64,000 bases of DNA from Deinococcus depolymerans (GCF_039522025.1 NZ_BAAADB010000004.1:124001-188000); one strand, 5' to 3'. Shown: positions 45,953 through 56,303, numbered from the stretch's first letter. A program made the numbers and translations. The notes: a model not told the origin generated them from the sequence alone.

Positions 45953-47531
45953 CTGGCGCCTCACGCACCGTGTTGCGCCCGGCGGCCTTCGCGGCGTACA
46001 GCGCCTGATCGGCTGCCTGCAACGTCCGCGTCGGATCTCGCCCCGGAGCGAGCCGGGCCAGGCCGAAACTCGCCGTGACCCGCAGGTCCGGGTGAATGTC
46101 ACTCCAGTCGTGGGCGGCCAGCGTGCGGCACAGCCGGTCGCAGATGCGCCGCGCCACGTCGAAGGGCGTGCCGGACAGCAGCAGCAGGAATTCCTCCCCG
46201 CCGAAACGCGCCAGGCAGTCATGCTCGCGGATCTCGCGGGTGAGGACCTGCACGGCCCGCACGAGCACCGCGTCCCCGACCACGTGCCCGTACCGGTCAT
46301 TGACGGCCTTGAAGTGATCGAGGTCCAGCAGCGCCGCCGCCGCCGGATGGCCGGACGCCGCCCGCTGCAGCAGGTTCTCCAGGTGGGCCATGGCCGCCGC
46401 GCGGTTCGGCGCGCCGGTCAGCGGGTCACGCAGCGCCGCCTCCGCGAACGCCTCGGCCCGCACCTCGGCCTCACTGACCTGCCGTTCGATCTGCCGCAGC
46501 AGCGCGCCCTGCTGGAAGTACTCCCGGTACAGTTCCTCCAGCCGGCGGGTCAGGTCCCGCTGCACCTCGAACGCCTGCCGGAAGTGATTCTGCCGTCCCA
46601 GCGCGTCCGCCTGCACCTGCCGCGCCTGGGCGGCCAGCAGTTCCCGGCCGGCCCGCTCGAACGCCTCGACCGCACTGGCCGCGTCGCGCTCCATGCGGCG
46701 CCAGTCCCGGCTGAACGCCGAGACCCGCGCGCGGTCCAGCAGCGCCCGCCCCAGCGCCTGCTGACTCCCGCTCGCCCGCGCGGTCCGGACGCGTTCCGTG
46801 GCGAGCCGCTGCGCCTCCGCGGCGCGCCCGCCCAGCAACTCCCACGCGACCAGCGCCTCAAGCACCTCCGGGTACAGGCGCTGCGCCGCCACCCGCTGCG
46901 GTTCCGCCTGCATCGCCCGGAGCGCCCGCACGGAGTCCGGCAGCTGCGCGCGGGCCTGCGCCGCCAGTCCCTCCGGCAACTCCCCGGTCCGCAGGGCCAG
47001 CGACGCGCCCCGCACGAAATTGATGTGAAACGCCACCGACAGGGGCGGCGCGGCCGGTGAGGTGCTGTCCAGCCCCGCCCGGAACGGGGAATCCAGCAGT
47101 TCCAGCAGCCGCGCCGTCACCGCCCCGTTGCGCCCGCGTTCAAGTTCGTAGTGCGAGGCGTTCACCGCGACGAGCGCCACGTCCCGCACCTCACCGGCCG
47201 CGCGGGCCAGGGCGTCCGCCTCCTGGAAATGCTGATCGGCGCCCAGGTCGTCGTACACGTCGAGCATCACCAGCGCCACCGCCACGTGCGCCCGCGCCAT
47301 GAGGCCGCCGTCCCCGGCGGCCCGCGCGAGATCCAGGCAGGTGACCGCGTGCGTCATGGCCGCCTGCAGGTCCCCCAGGTCCAGCGCCAGGTACGTCGCG
47401 TCCCGCCGCAGCAACGACAGCTGCCGCAGGTCGGTCTCGCCGACCATGGCGCCGAGCGTGTCGGCCAGTTCCCGCTCCACGGCCCGCATGTCGGTCAGTT
47501 CCGGATCCGGCGGGGTCGCCTCAGGAGACAT
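45942..47531 (-). CDS. Helical-repeat (TPR-like) diguanylate cyclase
   Basis: 529 residues. The first 345 are almost wholly alpha-helical with TPR-like periodicity (DLGDLQAAMTHAVTCLDLARAAGD; HFQEADALARAAGEVRD), then a coiled stretch. The GGDEF domain begins at LRDPLTGAPNRAAAM and carries an intact FGGEEF (444-448), so it should be active. The start overlaps the end of the HD-GYP gene by 11 bases; synthesis and breakdown enzymes are thus translated from one message. TPR-like N-termini usually mediate protein contacts. Confidence 0.88.
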   Translation of the reverse strand: MSPEATPPDPELTDMRAVERELADTLGAMVGETDLRQLSLLRRDATYLALDLGDLQAAMTHAVTCLDLARAAGDGGLMARAHVAVALVMLDVYDDLGADQHFQEADALARAAGEVRDVALVAVNASHYELERGRNGAVTARLLELLDSPFRAGLDSTSPAAPPLSVAFHINFVRGASLALRTGELPEGLAAQARAQLPDSVRALRAMQAEPQRVAAQRLYPEVLEALVAWELLGGRAAEAQRLATERVRTARASGSQQALGRALLDRARVSAFSRDWRRMERDAASAVEAFERAGRELLAAQARQVQADALGRQNHFRQAFEVQRDLTRRLEELYREYFQQGALLRQIERQVSEAEVRAEAFAEAALRDPLTGAPNRAAAMAHLENLLQRAASGHPAAAALLDLDHFKAVNDRYGHVVGDAVLVRAVQVLTREIREHDCLARFGGEEFLLLLSGTPFDVARRICDRLCRTLAAHDWSDIHPDLRVTASFGLARLAPGRDPTRTLQAADQALYAAKAAGRNTVREAPDGS

Positions 47532-49503
47532 GCCCTTTCCCCCCGTCCAGGACCTGACCGTCCGCCTCGTCCAGCCACGCCAGGAACGCCCTCACCACCG
47601 CCGGATCGAAATGCTCCCCCGATTCGGCCTCCAGCAGCGCGCGGGCCCGCGCGGCGTCCCAGGCGGGCCGGTACGGCCGGTCATGCCGCAGGGCGTCCCA
47701 CACGTCAATCACCGCGAAGATCCTGGCCGCCAGCGGAATCTCCTCGCCCGCCAGACCCGCCGGGTACCCCCGGCCGTTCCATTTCTCGTGGTGCGCGGAC
47801 GGAATGTCCAGCGCGTCCCGCAGGAACTCGATGGGTTCCAGGAGCGACAGTGCCATCTCCGGGTGGCGGCGCATGACCGCCCATTCCTCCTCGTCCAGCG
47901 GGCCGGGTTTCAGCAGGATCGCGTCCGGAATGCCCATCTTCCCGATGTCGTGCAGCAGCGCCCCGCGACGCAGGTGCACGAGCTGCTCGCCGCGCAGCCC
48001 CATCCGCCGCGCGAGACTGACGGCCAGCTCCGTCACCCGCTGACTGTGCCCCTCGGTCTCCCGGTCACGGAAATCCAGCGCCCGCGCCCAGCCCTCGATG
48101 GTCTGGTCGTAGGCGCGGCGTAACTCGTCCCGGCTGCCGCGCAGGTCCGCGAGCAGCAGCACATTCGCCAGCGCCGCGCCCACCTGCCCCGCCACCGTCT
48201 CCAGCGCCTGCCGGTCCCCGTCGTCAAAGGCGTCCACTTCCGGACTCTCGACCGCCAGCACCCCCCACGGCTGCCCCGCCACCCGCAACGGCGTGACGAG
48301 CTCGCTCCGGACACGGTCACCGTGAGCGCCGCCGGGCCGCTCATACAGCGGATCGAGCCGCACGTCGCCCACCAGCACGCTGCGGCCCAGGCGCAGGCAC
48401 TCTCCCGCGAATCCGGTCGCGACCGGTTCGGACGGCCCGCCGGTCTCCCGGGCCAGCGTCACGAGTGACCCGTCGGCGTCCAGACTGGCCACCCGCACGA
48501 ACGGATGCCCCAGCCGCTCCTCGATCAGCTGCACGACCCGGCAGGCCACCTCCTGCACCGTCTGCGCCCGCTGCAGCTGCAGGCTGGTCTCGTGCATCAG
48601 CGTGAGTTCCTGCACCCGCCGCTCCAGGAAACGCCGGTCCCGCTGCTGCGCCGTCACGTCCCGCGAGTGCACCACCACCCCCCGCACCGCCGGTTCATGC
48701 AGCAGGTTCCGGCCGCGCGCCTCCAGCCACAACACCCGCCCGTCCCGGTGCAACGCGCGGAAGGTCAGGTTCACGGTCGAATCCGGCACCCGCCCAAGCG
48801 CCGCGAAAGCTTCCTGCACCCGCTCCAGGTCGTCGGGATGCACGACGTTCAACGCCGCCCGTCCCGTCACGTCCTTGGCGCTGCGGCCCAGCAGCAACCG
48901 CGCGCCTCCACTCTGGTACAGCACGAACCCCTGACGGTTGAGGACCGTCACCAGATCCGTTCCCTGATCCGTCACGGTCCGCAGCATCGCCTCGCGCGCC
49001 CGGACGCCCTCCTCGGCCTTCATGCGGCTGAGCAGCGTCCCCCACAACGCCCCGATGGTGCCCAGCACCCCCAGCCCGTTCAGGTCCGGGCGGGGCCGGT
49101 TGAACAGCAGGTTCACCGTTCCGACCAGGTCCGGGCCGTTGAACAACCCGAAATTCACGAGGTGCTGCGCTCCCAGCCGCGCGTAGTTCCGTTCCGGCGG
49201 TCCACGCCACTCGGGCGACGGCACGGCCGCACTGATCCAGGTGCCGGCCGTCAGCAGCGTCACCCACTCGGGCTCCATCACCTGCACCCGGTGAACGTCC
49301 AGCAGCGGATGCTCACCCCACGACGCCCCCAGCGTGTACTCGTGCTCCGAGACGCGCAGGTGCAGCAGCCCCAGGTCCGCGCCGAGCAGCTCCGACAGGA
49401 ACGTCAGGCCCTCACGGCACAGTTCGTTCTCACTGGACTGGGCCAGCAGCTTCCGGGTCACGGCGAGCAGCAGCGTTTCACTATCGGGAGCGGAAGTGGA
49501 CAT
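47521..49503 (-). CDS. GAF-PAS-GAF-HD-GYP c-di-GMP phosphodiesterase
   Basis: 660 residues. GAF about 15-165, PAS about 170-290 (ending VVVHSRDVTAQQRD), GAF about 300-455, HD-GYP about 465-645. The catalytic motifs are complete: LLHDIGKMGIPD (His518, Asp519) and HHEKWNGRGYPAGL (GYP 579-581). It should hydrolyse c-di-GMP to GMP or pGpG in the cytoplasm under control of its three sensor domains. First gene of the operon with the GGDEF gene at 45942. A CRP/FNR-like palindrome lies about 60 bases upstream. Confidence 0.9.
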   Translation of the reverse strand: MSTSAPDSETLLLAVTRKLLAQSSENELCREGLTFLSELLGADLGLLHLRVSEHEYTLGASWGEHPLLDVHRVQVMEPEWVTLLTAGTWISAAVPSPEWRGPPERNYARLGAQHLVNFGLFNGPDLVGTVNLLFNRPRPDLNGLGVLGTIGALWGTLLSRMKAEEGVRAREAMLRTVTDQGTDLVTVLNRQGFVLYQSGGARLLLGRSAKDVTGRAALNVVHPDDLERVQEAFAALGRVPDSTVNLTFRALHRDGRVLWLEARGRNLLHEPAVRGVVVHSRDVTAQQRDRRFLERRVQELTLMHETSLQLQRAQTVQEVACRVVQLIEERLGHPFVRVASLDADGSLVTLARETGGPSEPVATGFAGECLRLGRSVLVGDVRLDPLYERPGGAHGDRVRSELVTPLRVAGQPWGVLAVESPEVDAFDDGDRQALETVAGQVGAALANVLLLADLRGSRDELRRAYDQTIEGWARALDFRDRETEGHSQRVTELAVSLARRMGLRGEQLVHLRRGALLHDIGKMGIPDAILLKPGPLDEEEWAVMRRHPEMALSLLEPIEFLRDALDIPSAHHEKWNGRGYPAGLAGEEIPLAARIFAVIDVWDALRHDRPYRPAWDAARARALLEAESGEHFDPAVVRAFLAWLDEADGQVLDGGKGHVS

Positions 49504-49562
49504 AAGTTCTTAGCGGACATCCTACCGGCTGGGTCTGCCCGGCGGTACCGAATCCCCCACCA

Positions 49563-49578
49563 GTGTGATGATTCACAC
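49563..49578. promoter_or_regulatory. CRP/FNR-like palindrome upstream of the HD-GYP operon
   Basis: GTGTGATGATTCACAC has perfect 6-bp arms with a 4-base centre. The TGTGA/TCACA half-sites are those of CRP, but the spacing is that of FNR. Its centre is about 50 bases upstream of the TAGGAT box on the minus strand, a usual place for an activator. Confidence 0.45.
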
Positions 49579-49937
49579 AAGAGGGGCGCAGACCACCCGC
49601 CCAACCCTCACTGGCCCGGACCCTCCGTGTGCGCGGTGCGCCGCGCGGTGCCGGAGCCGTGCCCACCCGGACAGGCGGGCCGTCGGGTGGATTTCAGCAT
49701 GGCTGCAGTTCGGCATGGCTGCAGCGGCCACGCTCCATTGCCGCACTCAACTAAGAAGTTCAGTTTTCAAGCTAAGTCTGATTAGTGTGAAATCGCCGGG
49801 AGCAACCGGCCCTTCCAGGACCCCGCAGGCCTGTGGAGAACGGCCCTGACGGCCCTCCCAGCAGACAGGGGATTTCTGTGCGTGCAGGACGGCAAAAATC
49901 ACTACGGAATTCACTCTGCTCCCATCCGGGTCCGTCC

Positions 49938-49992
49938 CAGGGTTGAAGGGAGGCGCGAAGAGCTGTGCTCTTCGCGCCTCCCTTCAACCCTG
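49938..49992. terminator. Perfect 26-bp inverted repeat downstream of the helicase gene
   Basis: Arms CAGGGTTGAAGGGAGGCGCG plus AAGAGC and their exact complement enclose a 3-base loop (TGT), 18 bases beyond the helicase stop. No T-run follows on either strand. It probably ends or protects the 3' end of the helicase mRNA, and it is symmetric enough to act on both strands. Confidence 0.65.
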
Positions 49993-50009
49993 CGTCCGGC
50001 GCAGGCTGC

Positions 50010-51566
50010 TCAGCGGCGCCCGCCACGTCCCCGGGGACGCTGGGGTCCCACGCGGCCCGCGCCGGTCCCGGCCGCACTGTCGCCGCGGCCCTGGCCACCC
50101 TGCCGGGACCGGTCGCCCTGACTGCGGGTTCCGTGACCGGCGCCCTGATGGCTGCCCTGGCCGGCGCTCTGCGCACGGGACCCGTGACCGGACTGGCCGC
50201 CCGGTTGACCCTGGGCGCGGCCCTGGCCCTGGCGGCCACCGCCGGGACCCTGCTGCCCGCGGCCCTGGCCCTGCTTCTCCTGGATGTCCTTGTCGATCTG
50301 GCTTTCCTCGCGGGTCAGGGGCGGATGCAGCGCACCCGGCAGTTTCCGGCGCACGTTCTGCCACAGGGCGCGCTGCTCGGGGATCAGCAGCACGAGGTTC
50401 GTGCCGGGGCGGCCGGCACGGGCCGTGCGGCCGGAGCGGTGCACGTGGTCCTCGGCGGTGGACGAGATGTCCATGTGAATCACCAGACGCACCTCCGGCA
50501 GGTCGATGCCGCGGCCGGCGATGTCCGTGGCGATCAGCACGCGGGACTTGCCCTCGCGCAGCAGCGCCATGGTCCGTTCGCGTTTCTTCTGGTCCATGTT
50601 GCCTTCGAGGGGACTGACGATCTCGCCCGGCAGCAGCTCGTTCAGTTTCTCGGCGCGGCGCTTCACCAGGGACTTGGTGCGGCTGAAGATCACGACGCAA
50701 CCGCCGGGTTCCCGCAGGACTTCACGGGCGCGGTCAGCGGCGAGGTCCAGCACCTGGTCGCGGGTGGTGTTCACGAGCAGGTGGGTGGCGCCGGTCGCGC
50801 CGCCCAGCACGTCGGCGGCGTTCGCGGCGGCGTCGTCGGAGCGGGCCGGGGCGATGTCGATGCGTTCCGGGTTCACCATGAACCGTTCCGCGACCGCGCG
50901 GATCTCGGCGGGGAACGTGGCGGAGGCCATGGCGACCTGCAGGTGTCCGTTGTTGGAACTCTGCTGCTGCGCGGCGCGCAGGATGTCTCCCACGTCACGC
51001 AGGAAGCCCAGCGACAGCAGTTCGTCGGCCTCGTCCAGCACCACGTAGCGCAGACCTGCGAGGCTGAGTTCGTTGCGGTTGATGAGGTCCTTGAGTCGTC
51101 CGGGCGTGCCGGAGATCAGGCCCTTGCCGGTCGCCTCGCTGCGCGTCTGTCCGGGCGTGATGCCACCCGTGATGCGCCCGGCGGTCATGCCGAGTTCGCG
51201 GGCGACGTCGCGGATCTGCACGGCGAGTTCACGGGTGGGCGTGATGACCAGCACTTCCGGGCGCATGCCGCGCACGGCGCTCATGCCGGTGCCACGCGCC
51301 GCCGCCGGAATCAGGAATGCCAGCGTCTTTCCGCTGCCCGTCCGGGCGGTCGTGATGACGTCACGGCCGGACAGCAGGGCGGGAATGGCGCCCGCCTGCA
51401 CCGGGGTGGGCGTGCGGTCGCCCAGCAGGGCGCGCCAGTCGGCGTTCACGCGGGCCGTTTCCGGCTGGGGCCGGCGGGCGGGGGCCGTGCGGGAGGTCGG
51501 GGTGGCCGGGGCGGCCGCCGAAGAGTCAACCGGCGTGCGCCGGGGTCTATCCTGAATTCGGGTCAT
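50010..51566 (-). CDS. DEAD-box RNA helicase with long Gly/Gln/Arg-rich tail
   Basis: 518 residues from ATG 51566 (AGGA 10 bases upstream). Core motifs: Q-motif region TPTPVQAGAIPALL, ARTGSGKT (Walker A), PTRELAVQ, GTPGRLKD, VLDEADELL, MASATFP, RVLIATDIAGRGIDLPE and HRSGRTARAG. The last 100 residues are a low-complexity tail built from GQ, GR and SG steps, as in RNA-chaperone-like helicases of the RhlE/CshA group. The role is unwinding of structured RNA, often in ribosome assembly or cold adaptation. The upstream leader is long. Confidence 0.93.
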   Translation of the reverse strand: MTRIQDRPRRTPVDSSAAAPATPTSRTAPARRPQPETARVNADWRALLGDRTPTPVQAGAIPALLSGRDVITTARTGSGKTLAFLIPAAARGTGMSAVRGMRPEVLVITPTRELAVQIRDVARELGMTAGRITGGITPGQTRSEATGKGLISGTPGRLKDLINRNELSLAGLRYVVLDEADELLSLGFLRDVGDILRAAQQQSSNNGHLQVAMASATFPAEIRAVAERFMVNPERIDIAPARSDDAAANAADVLGGATGATHLLVNTTRDQVLDLAADRAREVLREPGGCVVIFSRTKSLVKRRAEKLNELLPGEIVSPLEGNMDQKKRERTMALLREGKSRVLIATDIAGRGIDLPEVRLVIHMDISSTAEDHVHRSGRTARAGRPGTNLVLLIPEQRALWQNVRRKLPGALHPPLTREESQIDKDIQEKQGQGRGQQGPGGGRQGQGRAQGQPGGQSGHGSRAQSAGQGSHQGAGHGTRSQGDRSRQGGQGRGDSAAGTGAGRVGPQRPRGRGGRR

Positions 51567-51881
51567 GAAACATCCTGTCGACGCCCACACAGGGCGCGCC
51601 GCGCCGGAGCGCAGCTTGAAACTAATGGGGCGCCGTCACACGTCCGTCCAGGCGGACAGAACCAGACATCCCGGCGAGAACAACACACGAGCCGGTCACC
51701 GTCGGCGACCAGTCATCCCCCCATCATGCCCCATCCGGCGCGAAAAACACAGTCTCCCGGTGCAGGACACCCGGGTGTGCGGCCGGTCAGTCGGGTGTTG
51801 CCGTGGAGGGTCGGGGGGAGGTGGGGGAAAACCTGCTATCATATACACGTAAATATTTAAGCTGACTTCCCGGAGGTTCCC
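51567..51881. other. Divergent promoter region between helicase and recombinase-like genes
   Basis: 315 bases with no gene. It holds AT-rich motif site B close to the recombinase-like start. Toward the helicase side the TTAGTTTCAAGCTGCG region suggests a long 5' leader, but no clear promoter pair was identified. Confidence 0.45.
51835..51861 (-). repeat. AT-rich conserved motif, site B
   Basis: On the minus strand TTAAATATTTACGTGTATAT followed by GATAG. It matches site A at 44478 but in the opposite orientation, so the pair would flank about 7.4 kb as an inverted repeat. It ends about 20 bases before the ATG of the recombinase-like gene and overlaps the expected promoter, so it could be an autoregulatory operator. 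Confidence 0.7.
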
Positions 51882-52748
51882 ATGCCCGGCCCCCACCCCG
51901 ACGAACTCGCCCTCAAACTCACGCGCGCCCTCACGGACCTCGACCTCGACACCCTGGTCGCCACCCTCCAGGCGGGCGGCCACCTCACGCGCCCGCCCGC
52001 GCAGACCCGCGCCAACCTGAAACCCATCCTCGAACAGGCCCGCACCGACCACGTCAACCTGCTGCGTCCCCCCGCCGACTTCCACGCCTGGCTGCGCACG
52101 CCCCTGCTGAGCAACGCCCGCGGCGGCGTCGCCAGCAACAACACCATCATCGCCCGCACCAGCACCCTGCGCGGCCTGTACACCACCCTGCGCCGCGCCG
52201 GCCTGATCAGCAGCGACCCCCTCACCGACTTCCAGACGCCGCCCGCCGAACACGCCCGCGACGCCCTCCCCCACCCGGACGCCCTGACCCGCCTGCTGCT
52301 GAACGCCACCGACCCCGCCCTGCACGCCGCGCTGACCCTGATGTACCGCCAAGCGCTGCAGGTCACGGAACTGCTGTCCCTGCGCTGGGGCATGTACGAC
52401 CACGCCCGCGGCCGCCTGCTGCGCCGCCGCACCGTCAGCGCCCTCGACGCGCCCAGCGTCCAGGCGCTCGAACCGCTGCTGGCCAGCGCGGGCGGGCCGC
52501 TGCACGTCCACGACGACGCGCACGTCTTCCCGTACCGCACCCAGGACGACCTGCGCCTCGCGGTCTTCCGGGTGTGCCAGGGCGCCAACCTGCCGTTCAT
52601 CGGGCCGTCCCAGATCCGCCGGGCCAGCCTGCGCGACTTCCCGCTGTCGCAGACGGACGCCGGGTACACCGACCCGCGCTCCTTCGAACTGGCGCAGAAC
52701 CTCGCCCGCAGCCTCGGCACCGCCGAACCCGGCACCTCCCCCACCTGA
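51882..52748 (+). CDS. Tyrosine-recombinase-like protein with degenerate active site
   Basis: 288 residues, start supported by GGAGG. The N-terminal core-binding domain is typical (NTIIARTSTLRGLYTTLRRAGLISSDPL). The catalytic-domain helix reads QALQVTELLSLRWGMYD, where active enzymes have GLRxSEL; the first catalytic arginine is thus replaced by Gln. The HxxR region reads GPSQIRRASLRD, with Ser or Gln in place of His but arginine kept. The usual LGH and tyrosine segment is not recognisable; YTDPRSFE is the nearest candidate. It probably binds DNA but may not recombine. Motif B lies in its promoter region. Native function unknown. Confidence 0.7.
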   Translation: MPGPHPDELALKLTRALTDLDLDTLVATLQAGGHLTRPPAQTRANLKPILEQARTDHVNLLRPPADFHAWLRTPLLSNARGGVASNNTIIARTSTLRGLYTTLRRAGLISSDPLTDFQTPPAEHARDALPHPDALTRLLLNATDPALHAALTLMYRQALQVTELLSLRWGMYDHARGRLLRRRTVSALDAPSVQALEPLLASAGGPLHVHDDAHVFPYRTQDDLRLAVFRVCQGANLPFIGPSQIRRASLRDFPLSQTDAGYTDPRSFELAQNLARSLGTAEPGTSPT

Positions 52749-52816
52749 ACCCCGGCAGGTACGCGCGGCGCGTGAACGCCACGCAGATCGTTCCGGGCGA
52801 GACGGGCCGGCGCGGG

Positions 52817-54076
<1,260 letters not shown>

Positions 54077-54170
54077 GGGGTTCCTCCTGGGGGGTGGGGG
54101 GGCCTGGGGGCCGGTGAGGGGGGCACCGGATGGGACCGGGGTGGGGGGCGGGCCAGGAGCGGCCCGCCGG

Positions 54171-56297
54171 TCAGGGGGTGGGGGTGGGCCTCAGGGGGCG
54201 GGGCAGGGGACCGGGGTCGGTCGTGGGGTCAGGAGCGTGCACGGGGGCGGGCCGCAGCGTGACGGGCGTGACCTTGAAGCCCGGCATGCGCGAGTGCGGG
54301 TCCAGGGCGGCCGGGTCGGTGAGCAGGTTGGCCGCGCCCGGCCAGTGGAAGGGGACGAACAGCGTGTCGGGGCGGATGCCGGGGGTCAGGGTGACGGGCA
54401 GCGTGGCCTGACCGTGCGCGGTGACCAGCGTGACGGGCTGCCCGGCTTTCAGGCTGTGGGCGCGGGCGGTGTCCGGGTGGATCTGCACGGTGTTCTCGGC
54501 TTTCAGGGCGGCGTTGCGGCGGGTCTGGGTGCCGCTCTGGTACTGGTTGCCGAGGCGGCCGGTGGTCAGGTGCAGGGTGCGCGGCGCGAGGTCCGGGGTG
54601 GGCAGGCGCGGCACGTGCAGGGTGGCCAGTCCGTCCGGGGTGGGGTAGGTGGGGGCGTAGGCCAGGGGCGTGTCGGGGCCGTCGGCGCGCGGAACGGGCC
54701 ACTGGGCGCTGGCGCGGTCGAGGCGTTCGGCGCTCAGGCCGCTGTAGTCGGCCCTGCCGCCGCGCGTGGCGAGAAAGAAGTCGTCCTGCAGGTCGCGGAA
54801 GGTGGGGTACGTGAAGCCGTGGGGGCGGCCGACGGCGTGCGCGAGGTCGCACAGGATCCGCCAGTCCTCGCGGGCGGCGCCAGGGGCGGTCATGGCGCGG
54901 CGGCGGCGCTGCACGCGGCCCTCGAGGTTGGTGGTGGTGCCTTCCTCCTCGCACCACATGCTGCCGGGCAGGACCAGCGTGGCCAGCTGCGCGGTCTCGC
55001 TGGGCAGGAAGTCGATGACGATCAGGTGCTTGAGGGCGCGTAGCTTCTCGGTGACCTGTCCGGCGCCGGCGGCGCTGACGACCGGGTTGCTGCCCAGCAC
55101 GATCAGCGCGTTGATGCCGCCCTCGCCGGGGTCGCCGCAGGCGTTCAGGAGTTCCTGGGCGCTGTGGCCGGGCTGGGGCAGGTGGCGTTCCGGGACGTTC
55201 CAGTGGGCGGCCATCTGGGCGCGGTGGTGGGGGTCGCGCAGGCTGCGGGCGCCGGGCAGCTGGTCGTTCTTCTGGCCGTGTTCGCGCCCGCCCTGGCCGT
55301 TGCCCTGGCCGGTCAGGGTGCCGAAGCCGCCGCCCTGCTTGCCGACATGCCCGGTCAGGAACGCGAGGTTGATCCAGGCCTGCACGGTGTCGGTGCCGTG
55401 GGTGTGCTGTTCGGGGCCGCGTCCGGTGAGGATCAGTGGCGTGCGGGCGTCGGCGTAGGCGCGGGCCAGGGTCATCAGGTCCGTTTCGGGAATGCCGCAC
55501 CCGTGGGCCACGCGGGCCGGCGGGTAGTCGTCGGCGTGCCAGAGGACGTCGCTGAGGCCGTGGGCGGGCGCGGTGGGGCGGATCCTGCCCCAGGTTTTCA
55601 TGAGGTGCAGCAGGCCCAGGGCCAGGATGCCGTCCGTGCCGGGGCGGGGCGCGAGGTGCCGTCCGGCGACGCGGGCGGTGGTGGTGGCGCGCGGGTCGAT
55701 GGCGTACACGGCGCCGCCGCGGTCCCTGGCGCCCTTGAGGTACTGCATGACCGGTGGGAGGGTCTCGGCGATGTTCGCGCCGACGAGCAGGATCAGGTCG
55801 CTGCGGGTCATGTCAGAGAGCGGGAAGCCCAGGCCCCGGTCGAGACCGAAGGTGCGGTTCAGGGCCGCGCTGGCGCTGGCCATGCAGTAGCGGCCGTTGT
55901 AGTCGATGTTGGGGGTCTGGAGGGCCACGCGGGCGAACTTGCCCAGCAGGTACGTCTTCTCGTTGGTGAGGCTGCCGCTGCCGAACACGCCGATGCGCTG
56001 CGGGGCGCGCTGTACCAGGGGGCTCAGGGCCTCGCGGACGTGGGCCATGGCCTCGGGCCAGCTGACGGGGACCAGCTGGCCGTCGCGGCGCAGCAGCGGC
56101 GTGGTCAGGCGGTCCGGGTGGCGCAGGTCGCCCGGCGCGGCGAGGCCCTTCTTGCAGACGGTGCCGTGCGCGACCGGGCAGTCCCGGGTGGGGGTGGCGC
56201 GCGTGACCAGTCCGTGTTCGAGGTGCAGGTCGAAGTTGCACTGCACGGCGCAGTAGGGGCAGGTGGTGCGGACGGTGCGGGAGGGGGCCGCGTTCAT
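54171..56297 (-). CDS. nasA: Assimilatory nitrate reductase, molybdopterin catalytic subunit
   Basis: 708 residues from ATG 56297; the longer frame upstream is not coding. The N-terminal [4Fe-4S] site is TCPYCAVQC (Cys13, 16, 20) with Cys48 in VCKKG. The molybdopterin-binding regions follow: GSGSLTNEKTYLLGKFAR, YCMASA, PRATTTARVAGRHL and a C-terminal dinucleotide-binding domain (TGRLGNQYQSGTQTRRN). There is no Tat signal, so it is cytoplasmic, as expected for assimilation. It reduces nitrate to nitrite for NirBD. Transcription looks leaderless, with -35/-10 ending six bases before the ATG. Confidence 0.87.
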   Translation of the reverse strand: MNAAPSRTVRTTCPYCAVQCNFDLHLEHGLVTRATPTRDCPVAHGTVCKKGLAAPGDLRHPDRLTTPLLRRDGQLVPVSWPEAMAHVREALSPLVQRAPQRIGVFGSGSLTNEKTYLLGKFARVALQTPNIDYNGRYCMASASAALNRTFGLDRGLGFPLSDMTRSDLILLVGANIAETLPPVMQYLKGARDRGGAVYAIDPRATTTARVAGRHLAPRPGTDGILALGLLHLMKTWGRIRPTAPAHGLSDVLWHADDYPPARVAHGCGIPETDLMTLARAYADARTPLILTGRGPEQHTHGTDTVQAWINLAFLTGHVGKQGGGFGTLTGQGNGQGGREHGQKNDQLPGARSLRDPHHRAQMAAHWNVPERHLPQPGHSAQELLNACGDPGEGGINALIVLGSNPVVSAAGAGQVTEKLRALKHLIVIDFLPSETAQLATLVLPGSMWCEEEGTTTNLEGRVQRRRRAMTAPGAAREDWRILCDLAHAVGRPHGFTYPTFRDLQDDFFLATRGGRADYSGLSAERLDRASAQWPVPRADGPDTPLAYAPTYPTPDGLATLHVPRLPTPDLAPRTLHLTTGRLGNQYQSGTQTRRNAALKAENTVQIHPDTARAHSLKAGQPVTLVTAHGQATLPVTLTPGIRPDTLFVPFHWPGAANLLTDPAALDPHSRMPGFKVTPVTLRPAPVHAPDPTTDPGPLPRPLRPTPTP

Positions 56298-56303
56298 GGG
56301 GCG

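Larger units (their letters stand above)
49504..50009. other. Intergenic region with operator, AT-rich stretch and giant hairpin
   Basis: About 500 bases without a gene. From left to right: the upstream region of the HD-GYP operon with a TAGGAT -10-like box (49519-49524, minus strand), the palindrome at 49563, a relatively AT-rich stretch at 49746-49795, and the 26-bp hairpin at 49938. A small RNA here cannot be excluded from sequence alone. Confidence 0.5.

Noticed and set aside
49938..49992. Long hairpin considered as a tRNA or other structured RNA gene
   Set aside because: It is a single uninterrupted stem with a 3-base loop, without cloverleaf or conserved tRNA bases.
44478..51861. AT-rich motif pair considered as insertion-sequence ends
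   Set aside because: No transposase lies inside, no target duplications are visible, and the block contains ordinary well-kept chromosomal genes.
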